The translations under genes were made by a program, and so were the position numbers. A DNA stretch of 64,000 bases from JABSQH01 sp965230015 (GTDB lineage Bacteria; Actinomycetota; Acidimicrobiia; Acidimicrobiales; Ilumatobacteraceae): the NCBI GenBank assembly GCA_965230015.1, contig CBDDKF010000020.1, positions 1 through 64,000 of the forward strand, written 5' to 3'. The notes under the pieces were generated by a model. It was given only the letters and a program-made list of their open reading frames with translations, had not been told where the DNA came from and made no database searches. Positions 35,000 to 43,138 of the stretch are shown here, one piece after another. How positions within the stretch are numbered: the first letter of the stretch is position 1; each line of letters opens with the position of its first letter.

Positions 35000-36409
35000 C
35001 GCTCTTCTGTCGTGTCCGTGGGTGAGTTGAGGGCCTATCCGCGGGTGCACCCCGCCTGATTCCTAGGTTTCGCGCTGTCGAAGGCTCGAAACGAACAGGA
35101 AGGCAGACGGGGTGCTGAACACCAAGGTATGGGAGCGGGCGTGCGGGTTGGCGCGCACGGTCGTGGAGGGGGTCCGCGTCGATGACACCGACGGCTCGAT
35201 CGTGGTGTCGGTGCGCCCCAACGCCAAGGCTCGAAGCCGCTGTGGCCGCTGTCATCGTCGAGCGCCTCGATACGACCACGGCGACGGTCGCCGCCGGTGG
35301 CGGGCATTGGATGCGGGCACGACGAAGGTGTTCATCGAGGCCGACGCGCCACGGGTTCGCTGTCGCACGCACGGTCCGACGGTGGTGGCGGTGCCGTGGG
35401 CTCGTCATGGTGTCGGCCACACCCGCGACTTCGACGACCTGGCGGCGTGGCTGGCGGTGCGCACCTCGAAGTCTGCGACGTGTGAGTTGTTGCGGGTGGC
35501 GTGGCGCACCGTTGGTGCGATCGTCACCCGAGTCAACAATGACGTCGAGCAACGTGTCGATCGGCTCGCAGGGTTGTGCCGGATCGGGATCGATGAGATC
35601 TCATACAAACGCGGGCACCGCTACCTGATCGTCGTGGTCGATCACGACACCGGGCATCTGGTGTGGGCCGGCCCGGGTCGCACCGACGCCGACTTGGAGG
35701 TGTTCTTCGATGAGCTCGGCGACGAACGCGCCGCCGAGTTGACCCACGTATCGGCTGATATGGCGGGCTGGATCGCCCGGGTCGTCGCGAAACGCGCCCC
35801 GAATGCGCAGCGGTGTGCGGATCCGTTCCATGTCGTCGCGTGGGCGATCGAAGCGCTCGATGTCGAACGCCGCCGAGCCTGGAACCAGGCATCCGGGCGC
35901 AGCAAGATCCCCAACACCACCTCCCAGCGGGGACGAGCGACAGGCACGTCGCTCGGCATCGCACGAGCGCGCTACGCGCTCTGGAAGAACCCCGGTGATC
36001 TCACCGAGAACCAGCGCGCCCAGCTCGACTGGATCGCCAAGATCGACCCCCGACTCCACCGCGCCTACCTGCTCAAAGAAGGACTGCGCTTCGTTTTCGC
36101 CGCCAAGGGCGACGCCGGCAAACACGCCCTCGACCGGTGGCTGTCATGGGCCCGGCGGTCGCGCATGCCGGCCTTCGTCGACCTCGCTCGCAAGATCGTG
36201 AAACACCGCGAGGCGATCGATCACGCCCTCGACTCGCGGCTGTCCAATGCACTGATCGAGTCCACCAACACCAAGATCCGACTCCTCACCCGGATCGCGT
36301 TCGGCTTCCACGGACCCGAACCCCTCATCGCCCTCGCACTGCTCGCGCTCGGCAGCCACCCGCCTGCCCTACCAGGCCGAACCTGACCCACAGATCCAGC
36401 AGAAGAGCG
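35000..36409 (+). mobile_element. ISL3-family insertion sequence, complete
   Basis: 1410 bp. Terminal inverted repeats start CGCTCTTCTG at both ends and continue to GTGGGT at position 24, with 19 of 24 bases matching (35000-35023 and the complement of 36386-36409). Perfect 8-bp duplications ACATAATG flank both ends. One intact transposase. Perfect flanks and an intact gene imply a recent insertion, into the 5' leader of the HAD-like gene. Confidence 0.92.
35112..36386 (+). CDS. ISL3-family transposase
   Basis: 424 aa. N-terminal zinc-binding region (CGRCHRRAPRYDHG ... RVRCRTHG) and helix-turn-helix are followed by the DDE_Tnp_ISL3 catalytic core: Asp in RIGIDEISY, Asp in HVSADMAGW and the C-terminal Glu in NALIESTNTKIRLL. 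All three look intact. It moves the element by cut-and-paste or copy-out; only its own ends are recognisable here. Confidence 0.95.
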   Translation: MLNTKVWERACGLARTVVEGVRVDDTDGSIVVSVRPNAKARSRCGRCHRRAPRYDHGDGRRRWRALDAGTTKVFIEADAPRVRCRTHGPTVVAVPWARHGVGHTRDFDDLAAWLAVRTSKSATCELLRVAWRTVGAIVTRVNNDVEQRVDRLAGLCRIGIDEISYKRGHRYLIVVVDHDTGHLVWAGPGRTDADLEVFFDELGDERAAELTHVSADMAGWIARVVAKRAPNAQRCADPFHVVAWAIEALDVERRRAWNQASGRSKIPNTTSQRGRATGTSLGIARARYALWKNPGDLTENQRAQLDWIAKIDPRLHRAYLLKEGLRFVFAAKGDAGKHALDRWLSWARRSRMPAFVDLARKIVKHREAIDHALDSRLSNALIESTNTKIRLLTRIAFGFHGPEPLIALALLALGSHPPALPGRT

Positions 36410-36417
36410 ACATAATG
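36410..36417. repeat. Target site duplication (right) of the ISL3 element
   Basis: ACATAATG, matching 34992-34999 exactly. Confidence 0.9.
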
Positions 36418-36514
36418 CCAGCCCGCTGCCACCTACCAACCCGCTCGCAAACGGCACCTCGGCGTGCGGGTGAGCGCTCGGAAATCTCTGCGAGATCTCG
36501 ACGACTCGACGATC

Positions 36515-36892
36515 TCAGTCGAACACGACTTCGGGAACGCGCCCGCCACACCCGGGATCAGCGTCACCTGGAAACGCGAATTGCACTGGCTCGGGCAACG
36601 GCTCATCAAGGGTGATTGACTGCACCACGTGGCCACACTCGAGCGTGCATGTCATCGAACCCGTGCCGTTCTCCACGATCGCTTCAACCGTCGCGACGTC
36701 ATCGACGACATCGATGCTGAGCCCGCCTGACGACTTCGCACAGCCAACGGCGAGCGGGTATGCGGTCTGCACGTCGACACTGCGGCGATCCGCCGAAACC
36801 TTGATCTGCTCTGGTACCACGGCGGCACCTGAAGAGCCCGCGCTGCACCCGATCACCACGTACAGCGCGCACAGGCCGATCATCCGTCGCAC
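36515..36892 (-). CDS. Small secreted lipoprotein, unknown function
   Basis: About 125 aa. A GTG start gives the basic n-region VRRM before the hydrophobic stretch IGLCALYVVIGC; the lipobox Cys is in VIGC. The mature part (~105 aa) has several Cys (CTLECGH, GCGG) that could form disulfides. No family recognised. Confidence 0.65.
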   Translation of the reverse strand: MRRMIGLCALYVVIGCSAGSSGAAVVPEQIKVSADRRSVDVQTAYPLAVGCAKSSGGLSIDVVDDVATVEAIVENGTGSMTCTLECGHVVQSITLDEPLPEPVQFAFPGDADPGCGGRVPEVVFD

Positions 36893-37189
36893 GGCCAACA
36901 GCTTCGCGTGAGGATCGCCCGAGCGGCAGGCGGCGCACCCGCCCCTATCCCCACGCCGTACCGGCGCAGCCAACCGCTCGGGATCGATGCCTCTTTGGGT
37001 GTCAAGGGGTTCTTCGGGGCCGTCGGGACGCGCGTGGTCGGCGGCCTCTTGCCGGGTGGCCGGGCCGGTCGTAGGGTCGTGTTCGGGTCCGGGAAGTGAC
37101 TTGTCCGAAGAGCCGGTTGTTCAGGATGGGAGGCCGGTCACGCTGGAGACAGAGTCGTTCCTGGGTGTCCTCCCGGGCCCACCTGATCG
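36893..37189. other. Non-coding stretch at the 3' side of the IS110 transposase
   Basis: Nothing gene-like is recognised. IS110 elements often lack inverted repeats, so the exact 3' end of the element cannot be placed; it probably lies in this region. Confidence 0.4.
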
Positions 37190-38224
37190 TCAGGCGCGGG
37201 GCTGTTGGGCGTCGTTGACGAGGTGCCGGTAGATGGTGTCGGAGATCCGTCGCTTCAACGCTCGCAGCGCCTCTTTGGGGGTCTTGCCTTCCTCGATCTT
37301 GCGGTCGTAGTAGCGGCGCCCGATGGTGTCGTGGCGGAGTTGGCTGATGGCGATCACTTGGATCGCCCAGTTGAGCTGCCGGTTGCCTCGCGGGTTCAAT
37401 CGGTGGCGGACCTTGTCGCCGGAGGAGGCTTCGATTGGGGCGGTTCCGTTGTAGCTGGCGTAGTGATCTCGTGAGGCGAACCGGTCGATGTTGCCGGTGT
37501 GGCCGATGATGATCGCCGCGGTGATCGGGCCGAGCCCGACGACGTCGGTGAGCGACGTTCCTGATGCTTTGACGGCGGCGGTGATGCGCCGCTTCGACAC
37601 CTTCATCGTCGCTGCGATCTGGTTGATCGAGTCGACGAGGTCGCGGGCGAGGTCGAGGCGCTGACGTCCCATCGAGTCGGTCGGTGTGAACCGGTCGAGC
37701 AGCGTGTTCACCCTGGTCATCGAGGTCATCCGGAAGTCGGCGCCACCGGGGAACATCTCACACAACAGTGCGTGCAGTCGACAGCTCTCGATGTTCTTCT
37801 GACGGCCCAGATCACGCTGACGCTTGGCCAACAACCGCAAGATGCGCGTGTGATCGTCGGGCAACACGAGAGCGAGGTCGTTGGCTCGAAGCGCAGCGAT
37901 CGCCACCGAACGTGCGTCGTTCGGGTCGTTCTTTTGCGACCGACCGCTCGACAGCGTGCGCACTCTCGAGGCACGCACTGCGGGCACGTCGATGACGGTC
38001 TCGCCGGCAGCGATCAACTGCTGGGCGAGGAGGTAGCCGAGGCCCTGCGCGGACTCGACCGCCCACACGCGATCGTCTCGGAAACCGTCGGCCCACTCAC
38101 GCAGCAGCACAGCCTGGGTGGGACATGAACGGATGCAGATCTCGTCGACAACAGCCTCGAACGCGTCGACGGCAACAGCGGTGTGGGACGCCTTGTGTGG
38201 GTCGATCCCAATAGTGATGGACAT
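37190..38224 (-). CDS. IS110-family transposase (DEDD recombinase)
   Basis: 344 aa. The N-terminal RuvC-like DEDD domain has IGIDPHKASH, Glu in AVESAQGLGY and DPNDARSVA; the C-terminal Tnp_20 domain has GLGPITAAIIIGHTG and the serine-bearing PIEASSGDK. The protein looks complete. IS110 transposases use an RNA guide made from the non-coding end of the element. The ATG at 38224 follows an AGAAAGG ribosome site. Confidence 0.93.
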   Translation of the reverse strand: MSITIGIDPHKASHTAVAVDAFEAVVDEICIRSCPTQAVLLREWADGFRDDRVWAVESAQGLGYLLAQQLIAAGETVIDVPAVRASRVRTLSSGRSQKNDPNDARSVAIAALRANDLALVLPDDHTRILRLLAKRQRDLGRQKNIESCRLHALLCEMFPGGADFRMTSMTRVNTLLDRFTPTDSMGRQRLDLARDLVDSINQIAATMKVSKRRITAAVKASGTSLTDVVGLGPITAAIIIGHTGNIDRFASRDHYASYNGTAPIEASSGDKVRHRLNPRGNRQLNWAIQVIAISQLRHDTIGRRYYDRKIEEGKTPKEALRALKRRISDTIYRHLVNDAQQPRA

Positions 38225-38856
38225 GGTGGTGTGCCTTTCTCTCGGCGGGTGAAGCCGAGGCGGGCACTCCTGATTCGAGCCGATCGTGTTCGCGCCTCTT
38301 TCGAGCCACACCCCGACCAATGGACACCGGCCGGCTGGCAGTTCGATACAAAGCCAACCCGAAGGCGGCAGGCACATCAGAGTCAACCGGCCGGCACCAT
38401 CGACGCTACGACAACCGCCGCAACGCACCAGTCGACTCAATCAGGCACATCGCGCTCGGGTGACGCCGCTCCATATCTCCACCGTCGGAGTCATACTCTC
38501 GCCGTGTAGCGCAAAGCCCGCGTCGACGCTGTGTCTGCTTGGCCCCCGCCAGCGGACACGTCGCGAGCACCGAGGCTGGAACCGGAGGCCGACCAGATGG
38601 AACCCGAGCACTTTGCGCCGAGTTGGCACGCAGCCGTTGAGCTAACCGAGACGGACTCACCGCATCGCAAGAGCAGAACCCCAGCTGAAGGAGGGGCGTG
38701 GCTTTGAGCACTATCGAGCGCGAGAACCGTGCTCGCGACCCCACACGCAGCAGCGCGACCGGCGAGTGCCGCCTCGGAGGGTTCAACAGGACGCAGCTGT
38801 CGCTCAGGTCGGCATTCGTGCGCCAGTTCGGGCTCGTACCATGGTGTCCGCGATCG
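38225..38856. other. 632-bp non-coding region upstream of the IS110 transposase
   Basis: On the minus strand, just before the transposase, a hairpin CTCGGC-loop-GCCGAG (38239-38257) lies a few bases before the ribosome site, and GCCGGCCGG-type inverted repeats occur at about 38328-38395. This is where IS110-group elements encode their bridge (seeker) RNA. On the plus strand, AAGGAGG (38688-38694) precedes TTG 38704 and a short frame to 38913 that matches no known family and overlaps the next gene's 3' end; a truncated gene remnant is possible. No other gene is seen. Confidence 0.45.
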
Positions 38857-39945
38857 TTAGGCGGCGACGAATCGGATGGCGCGGGAGGCGATGAGGTCGA
38901 TCCGTTCGTTTGAGTCGATGTCGGCGAGTGACAGTCCCTCTGCGGTGGCGTACGCGATGGTGTCGTCGCCGTATGCGGCGTCGTAGACGATGATCGACGG
39001 GATCTCGCTGGTCGTCGGTTCGTGGGTTGCTTGGTCGAGGGGGACGGACCACCAGGTGGAGGGCTGGTTGTGGTTGCCGTGAGCGTCGGCGACGGCGCCG
39101 AAGCTCAGTCCGCGTGTGGTGTCGGTCGAGTCGATGGCCGCGACTACGAGGTGGCCGTCGTCGGTGGCGACCAGGTGGTCGAGGTCCGCGGCGCCGCGCG
39201 CCAGCTCGGCGAGTCCGTCGTCGAGCAGGGCGATGCTCCGCCGTGCCCCGTCGTCGTCGACACCGAGCGCGTACACTGCGTCGCCGACAGCGGCCGGGTT
39301 GATCGCATCGTCGACAAGGATCTCGGCGGTCCCGGCGGCAAGGTCGATCTCGGTGATGGCGAGCTGTTCGTCGTCGGTCGTGCGATCGACTCGGGTGGTC
39401 AGTACGGCGTCGCCGGCGCTGCTCCACTCGGGATCGACGTAGTACACGCCGTCGTCGATGTCGACCGCCATAGTGAGTTCACTGGAGCCCACGTCGAGCA
39501 GCCACAGTCCGCTGCCATCGATGGCATAGTCGGGGGAGTAGGCCACGGCGATCGTCGAGCGGTCGGGGCTGAGGGCGATGCCGTAGATGATCGCGTCGTC
39601 GGGAACGGTGAACACCGTGGTGTCCTCGCCGGTGGATGGGTCGAACGAGAAGATGCGATACTCCGGCCGCGCCCGTTGTTCGACCGCGTACACGACGTCG
39701 TGCTCAGCGGTCGCCTCGACGGTCATGTCGAGGGAGAATTGTGTGTTGGTGTCGGGAATCACCGGCACCGGCCCGTCGTCGCCGGCAAATGCGAACGACC
39801 AAATGGCTACGCCGACGAGCAGCGCCAGCGACACCTGGCAGACCCGCATCACGACTCTCCACCGCCGCGCGCTGGCCTGGCGTCGTGTCGGTTGCGGCCC
39901 GGAGCTGGGCCCGGTGCGGTCGTCGTGTGGCTGCGTGTCGGTCAT
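38857..39945 (-). CDS. Membrane-anchored beta-propeller-like protein
   Basis: 362 aa. A ~30-residue cytoplasmic tail and one membrane helix (about 33-55, VCQVSLALLVGVAIWSFAF) precede an extracytoplasmic region of repeated strands (YRIFSFDPSTGEDTTVFTV, LSPDRSTIAVAYSPD) like TolB/WD40 propellers. It starts 18 bp after the stop of the YHYH gene on the same strand, so it may be co-transcribed. Function unknown. Confidence 0.72.
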   Translation of the reverse strand: MTDTQPHDDRTGPSSGPQPTRRQASARRWRVVMRVCQVSLALLVGVAIWSFAFAGDDGPVPVIPDTNTQFSLDMTVEATAEHDVVYAVEQRARPEYRIFSFDPSTGEDTTVFTVPDDAIIYGIALSPDRSTIAVAYSPDYAIDGSGLWLLDVGSSELTMAVDIDDGVYYVDPEWSSAGDAVLTTRVDRTTDDEQLAITEIDLAAGTAEILVDDAINPAAVGDAVYALGVDDDGARRSIALLDDGLAELARGAADLDHLVATDDGHLVVAAIDSTDTTRGLSFGAVADAHGNHNQPSTWWSVPLDQATHEPTTSEIPSIIVYDAAYGDDTIAYATAEGLSLADIDSNERIDLIASRAIRFVAA

Positions 39946-39963
39946 CGTCGCTGAGCGGGTTGA

Positions 39964-40511
39964 TCAGACCGCACTGGTGAAGCACTCGGGGATGTAGTTG
40001 GCCGTGGACGACACGTGGTAGTGGTACACGTCGTCGTCGAAGTCCGGTGTCGGCCCGACGTGTCCCATGCACTCGTCGAGGTCGTCGGGCTCGACACCAT
40101 CGACATCTTGGGGTCCGTAGATCGGATTGCCGTCGAAGAGATATCCGATGAGCGCTGAGTGTTCGCCGTCGGTGTCGAGTGCGTCGGTGATGCAGAACGG
40201 AATGCCGTGATAGTGGTACGTGTTGCCGGCCGGCAGGGGGTGACCGCCACAGGCATCGATGAACGGGATGCCGGCGATCGTCTCATTGTCGTCGTTGGCG
40301 ATGGTGTCGGTGCCGTCGCCCTCGTACGGGTCGAAGAAGACGGCGCCGCTGACCGCTACACCGATTGCGCCGTTGCCGGTCATGGTCGGTTCGCTCGCCT
40401 CCGTCGGTACGACCGGGAACGAGAACCGTGCGTCGTACGCCTCGACACCGCCGGCGATGAACTTGCCGTCGCGGCCATCGCCCAAGTACGTGTCGAGGTA
40501 CTCGTGGGGGG
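39964..40511 (-). pseudogene. Second YHYH domain, cut off by a frameshift
   Basis: Reading PHEYLDTYLGDG, then IDACGGHPLPAGNTYHYHG, IPFCITDALD, DGNPIYGPQD and HVGPTPDF, this is a complete YHYH domain. It is the continuation of the lipoprotein at 40512-41834 but lies in a different frame. The shift is in a run of six G (40506-40511); one more base would join SDGLPP to HEYLDTY. Either a real mutation, a slippage site or a sequencing error. Confidence 0.8.
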
Positions 40512-41834
40512 CAGGCCGTCGCTTTCGAACGTGGGGGTGTTGCCGTCGATCGTGATCGACACGCTGTCGGCCCATGCGGCGGTCGAGAGCACCTGGGACC
40601 GCTCGTCGAGTTCCGCCGCGTCGACATCGGCCGCGTCGGCAGGCTCGCCACCGTCATCGGGCGGTTGGCCGCCTGCGGCGGGTGGCCCCTGTCCGGTGCG
40701 GTCCCCGCCGGGTGGCGCCGGCAACGCTGCCTCGAGGTCGGCGGCGTTCACGCCGAGCGCCTCCGCCGCTGCGTCGAGGTCGAACGGCGGCTCGCCGAGT
40801 GCCGCAGTGATCGCGTCGGTGGTCACTCCCAGCATGTTGGCCGCCTCGGTGAAGTCCGGGGCGCCGCCTGGGCCGCCAGCGCCTTCGCCGGCTGGCGGGC
40901 CGCCCTGCTGGCCGTTGGCCGACGACTCGATCTCGCCGTGATAGCAGTTGATCGTGTACGGCGAACGGTCCTCGGTGAGGTGATAGTGGTAGATCCCGTT
41001 CGGGTACTCCGGTGTTGGTCCGAAATGGCCGGAGCACTCGTCGAGGTCGTCGGAGGTGATGATCTCGCCGTTCACGTCTTGGGGGCCGTAGAACGGGAAT
41101 CCGTCGAGCAGAAAGCCGAGGATCGTCGAGTGCTCGTCCTCGATGTCGATCGCGTCGGTGATGCAATAGGGCACGCCGTGGTAGTGGTAGTCGCCACTGC
41201 CGGTGCCGTCGGATTGCAATGCCAGGGGGTGCCCGTTGCAGGCGTCGACGAACGACACGCCATCGAGCGTGATGTTGTCGTCGAGCGCGACGAACTCGCG
41301 GTTCATGTCTTCGTAGTCGTTGAACAGCTGGGCTCCGCTGATGACGACCCCGATGATGCCGAGGTTCGTATCGGTCACCGTCTCGCTGTACACCGGCTCG
41401 AGCGGCAGCTCCACGTCGACGGGCGATTCGACGACGGCGATCGCTGACGACACGGGCGAGACTTCGTCTTCGGTGACCGGGGGCGTGAACTGGCCCTCGG
41501 TCGGCACCAAGTACTCGTCCGCGATCTCGTGGCTCGGCACACCGTCGGACTGGAACCGCCACGTGGTGTCGGAGACCTCGATCGTGACGTTGTCGGACCA
41601 CAACGCCGCCTCGACGCCCGCGAGCGTCGACGAGGTGGCGCTGGACGACGGATCGGTGCTGGCGCCGCTCTCGGCTGGCGGCTCCGTCGACGCGGTTGTC
41701 GTCGCCGTGTCGGCGGTGACGCCGGTGGTGGCCGTGTTGCTGGATGTCTCGCTGTCGTCGCCGCAGGCTGCGGCCAAGACGGCCACGAAACCAGCTGTCG
41801 CCAGCAGCGCGCGTGTCGGTCGTGGTGTTGCCAT
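40380..41834 (-). CDS. YHYH-domain lipoprotein, first domain (frameshifted downstream)
   Basis: 484 aa as read. Signal peptide with lipobox LAAAC near residue 24 and a Thr/Ser-rich linker. The first YHYH domain (~85-300) has FVDACNGHPLALQ, DYHYHGVPYCITDA, LDGFPFYGPQD and IYHYHLTEDRSPY. A Gly/Pro-rich linker and helical repeats (ANMLGVTTDAITAALG) follow. From about residue 440 the frame leaves the true protein after the G6 tract and ends at 40380 with nonsense sequence. The intended gene probably spans 39964-41834 with two YHYH domains. Confidence 0.75.
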   Translation of the reverse strand: MATPRPTRALLATAGFVAVLAAACGDDSETSSNTATTGVTADTATTTASTEPPAESGASTDPSSSATSSTLAGVEAALWSDNVTIEVSDTTWRFQSDGVPSHEIADEYLVPTEGQFTPPVTEDEVSPVSSAIAVVESPVDVELPLEPVYSETVTDTNLGIIGVVISGAQLFNDYEDMNREFVALDDNITLDGVSFVDACNGHPLALQSDGTGSGDYHYHGVPYCITDAIDIEDEHSTILGFLLDGFPFYGPQDVNGEIITSDDLDECSGHFGPTPEYPNGIYHYHLTEDRSPYTINCYHGEIESSANGQQGGPPAGEGAGGPGGAPDFTEAANMLGVTTDAITAALGEPPFDLDAAAEALGVNAADLEAALPAPPGGDRTGQGPPAAGGQPPDDGGEPADAADVDAAELDERSQVLSTAAWADSVSITIDGNTPTFESDGLPPTSTSTRTWAMAATASSSPAVSRRTTHGSRSRSYRRRRANRP

Positions 41835-41919
41835 GGGGCCGACTGTGACAGGGCAACCTCACAAACCCCTGTGAAAATCGGAGCACTCTCACAGGCGACT
41901 CACAGGTTCGCCAACGACG

Positions 41920-43122
41920 ATGCCGCGCATGACACGAATGGGCCCCCTTCAACGAGCGTCCGGCGCGCTCGGCGCGACACTGCTGCTCGTCGTTGCCGGC
42001 GGCTGCGCCACAGAAGACACACCAACCGCCGACGGTGCGACCTCGACGGGCGCGAGCACGAGCACCGCACCCGATGTGTCGGACATCACGATCACCAGTC
42101 AGCCGCTCGATACAGAGGCCGCTGACGTCACCGTCGACGATGCGACTACGCCGGCACCCACAGCCGAACGCGCCGCGTCGTCGACCGAGTCGGCAGACAC
42201 CGCCGCACCGGACGCTGTCGAACGAACGTCGAGTGACGATGCTGTCGACACCCCGGCGGGGGTCGAAGCGGCGCAATGGTCCGGCAACGTCGAGATCAGC
42301 TTCAGCGACGAGTCGTTCACCTTCCGCTCCGACAGCCTGCCGAGCCACGAGCTGCCAGACCAGTTCCTGATCCCCCAGGGCCCACCAGGGGGAACAGATC
42401 CCGACTTCCTGCCGACCGATACCGATACGTTGCTGGCGCCGGCGACGCTGGAGACCGAGATTCCGCTCACCCCGGTGTACAGCGACGAAGTGACACCGAC
42501 CCAGCTCGGTCAGATCGGCGTCGTCATCAGCGGCGCCCAACTGTTCAACGACTACGAGGACATGGAGCGCAGCGTCGTGGCGCTCGACGACCAGACGATC
42601 ATCGATGGTGTGGGGTTCGTCGACGCCTGCAATGGGCACCCCCTGGCAACCGGCGCCGACTACCACTACCACGGCATCCCATACTGCATCTCGGACGCGA
42701 TCGACGCCGACGGCGAGCACTCAACGATCCTCGGCTTCCTGCTCGACGGGTTCCCGGTGTACGCCAACCAAGACGAGAACGGGGCAACGATCACGTCGGC
42801 CGAACTCGACGAGTGCTCCGGGCACTTCGGACCGACACCGGAGTTCCCCGAAGGGATCTACCACTACCACCTGACCGACGACGCCGCGCCGTACTCGATC
42901 GACTGCTTCCACGGTGTGGTCAGCGACGACTACGGCGCTGGTGCCGGCGGTGGCCCGCCAGGAGGTGGCGGCGACGGCCCGGGTGGTGGCGGCCCACCGC
43001 CCGGCGATCGCGGTGGGCCGGGTGGCGGCCCACCGCAGGACGGAGCGGCTCCAGGAGCAGGCGGCGCGGGTGGTCAAGCACCACCGGACGGAGGCCCTGC
43101 TCAGGCCAACCCGTCAGGTTGA
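41920..43122 (+). CDS. YHYH-domain lipoprotein
   Basis: 400 aa. Signal peptide with lipobox VAGGC near residue 29, a Ser/Thr/Asp-rich linker, one YHYH domain (GADYHYHGIPYC, LLDGFPVYANQD, GIYHYHLTDDAAPY) and a ~70-residue Gly/Pro-rich tail. Divergent from the frameshifted YHYH gene (85 bp between starts) and clearly its paralogue. The paired His residues in the YHYH signature could bind metal; function unknown. Confidence 0.85.
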   Translation: MPRMTRMGPLQRASGALGATLLLVVAGGCATEDTPTADGATSTGASTSTAPDVSDITITSQPLDTEAADVTVDDATTPAPTAERAASSTESADTAAPDAVERTSSDDAVDTPAGVEAAQWSGNVEISFSDESFTFRSDSLPSHELPDQFLIPQGPPGGTDPDFLPTDTDTLLAPATLETEIPLTPVYSDEVTPTQLGQIGVVISGAQLFNDYEDMERSVVALDDQTIIDGVGFVDACNGHPLATGADYHYHGIPYCISDAIDADGEHSTILGFLLDGFPVYANQDENGATITSAELDECSGHFGPTPEFPEGIYHYHLTDDAAPYSIDCFHGVVSDDYGAGAGGGPPGGGGDGPGGGGPPPGDRGGPGGGPPQDGAAPGAGGAGGQAPPDGGPAQANPSG

Positions 43123-43138
43123 GACCAGCGATGCACCC

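Noticed and set aside
38698..38913. Short plus-strand frame after a perfect AAGGAGG
   Set aside because: It matches no known family and runs antisense into the next gene; kept only as a possible truncated remnant.
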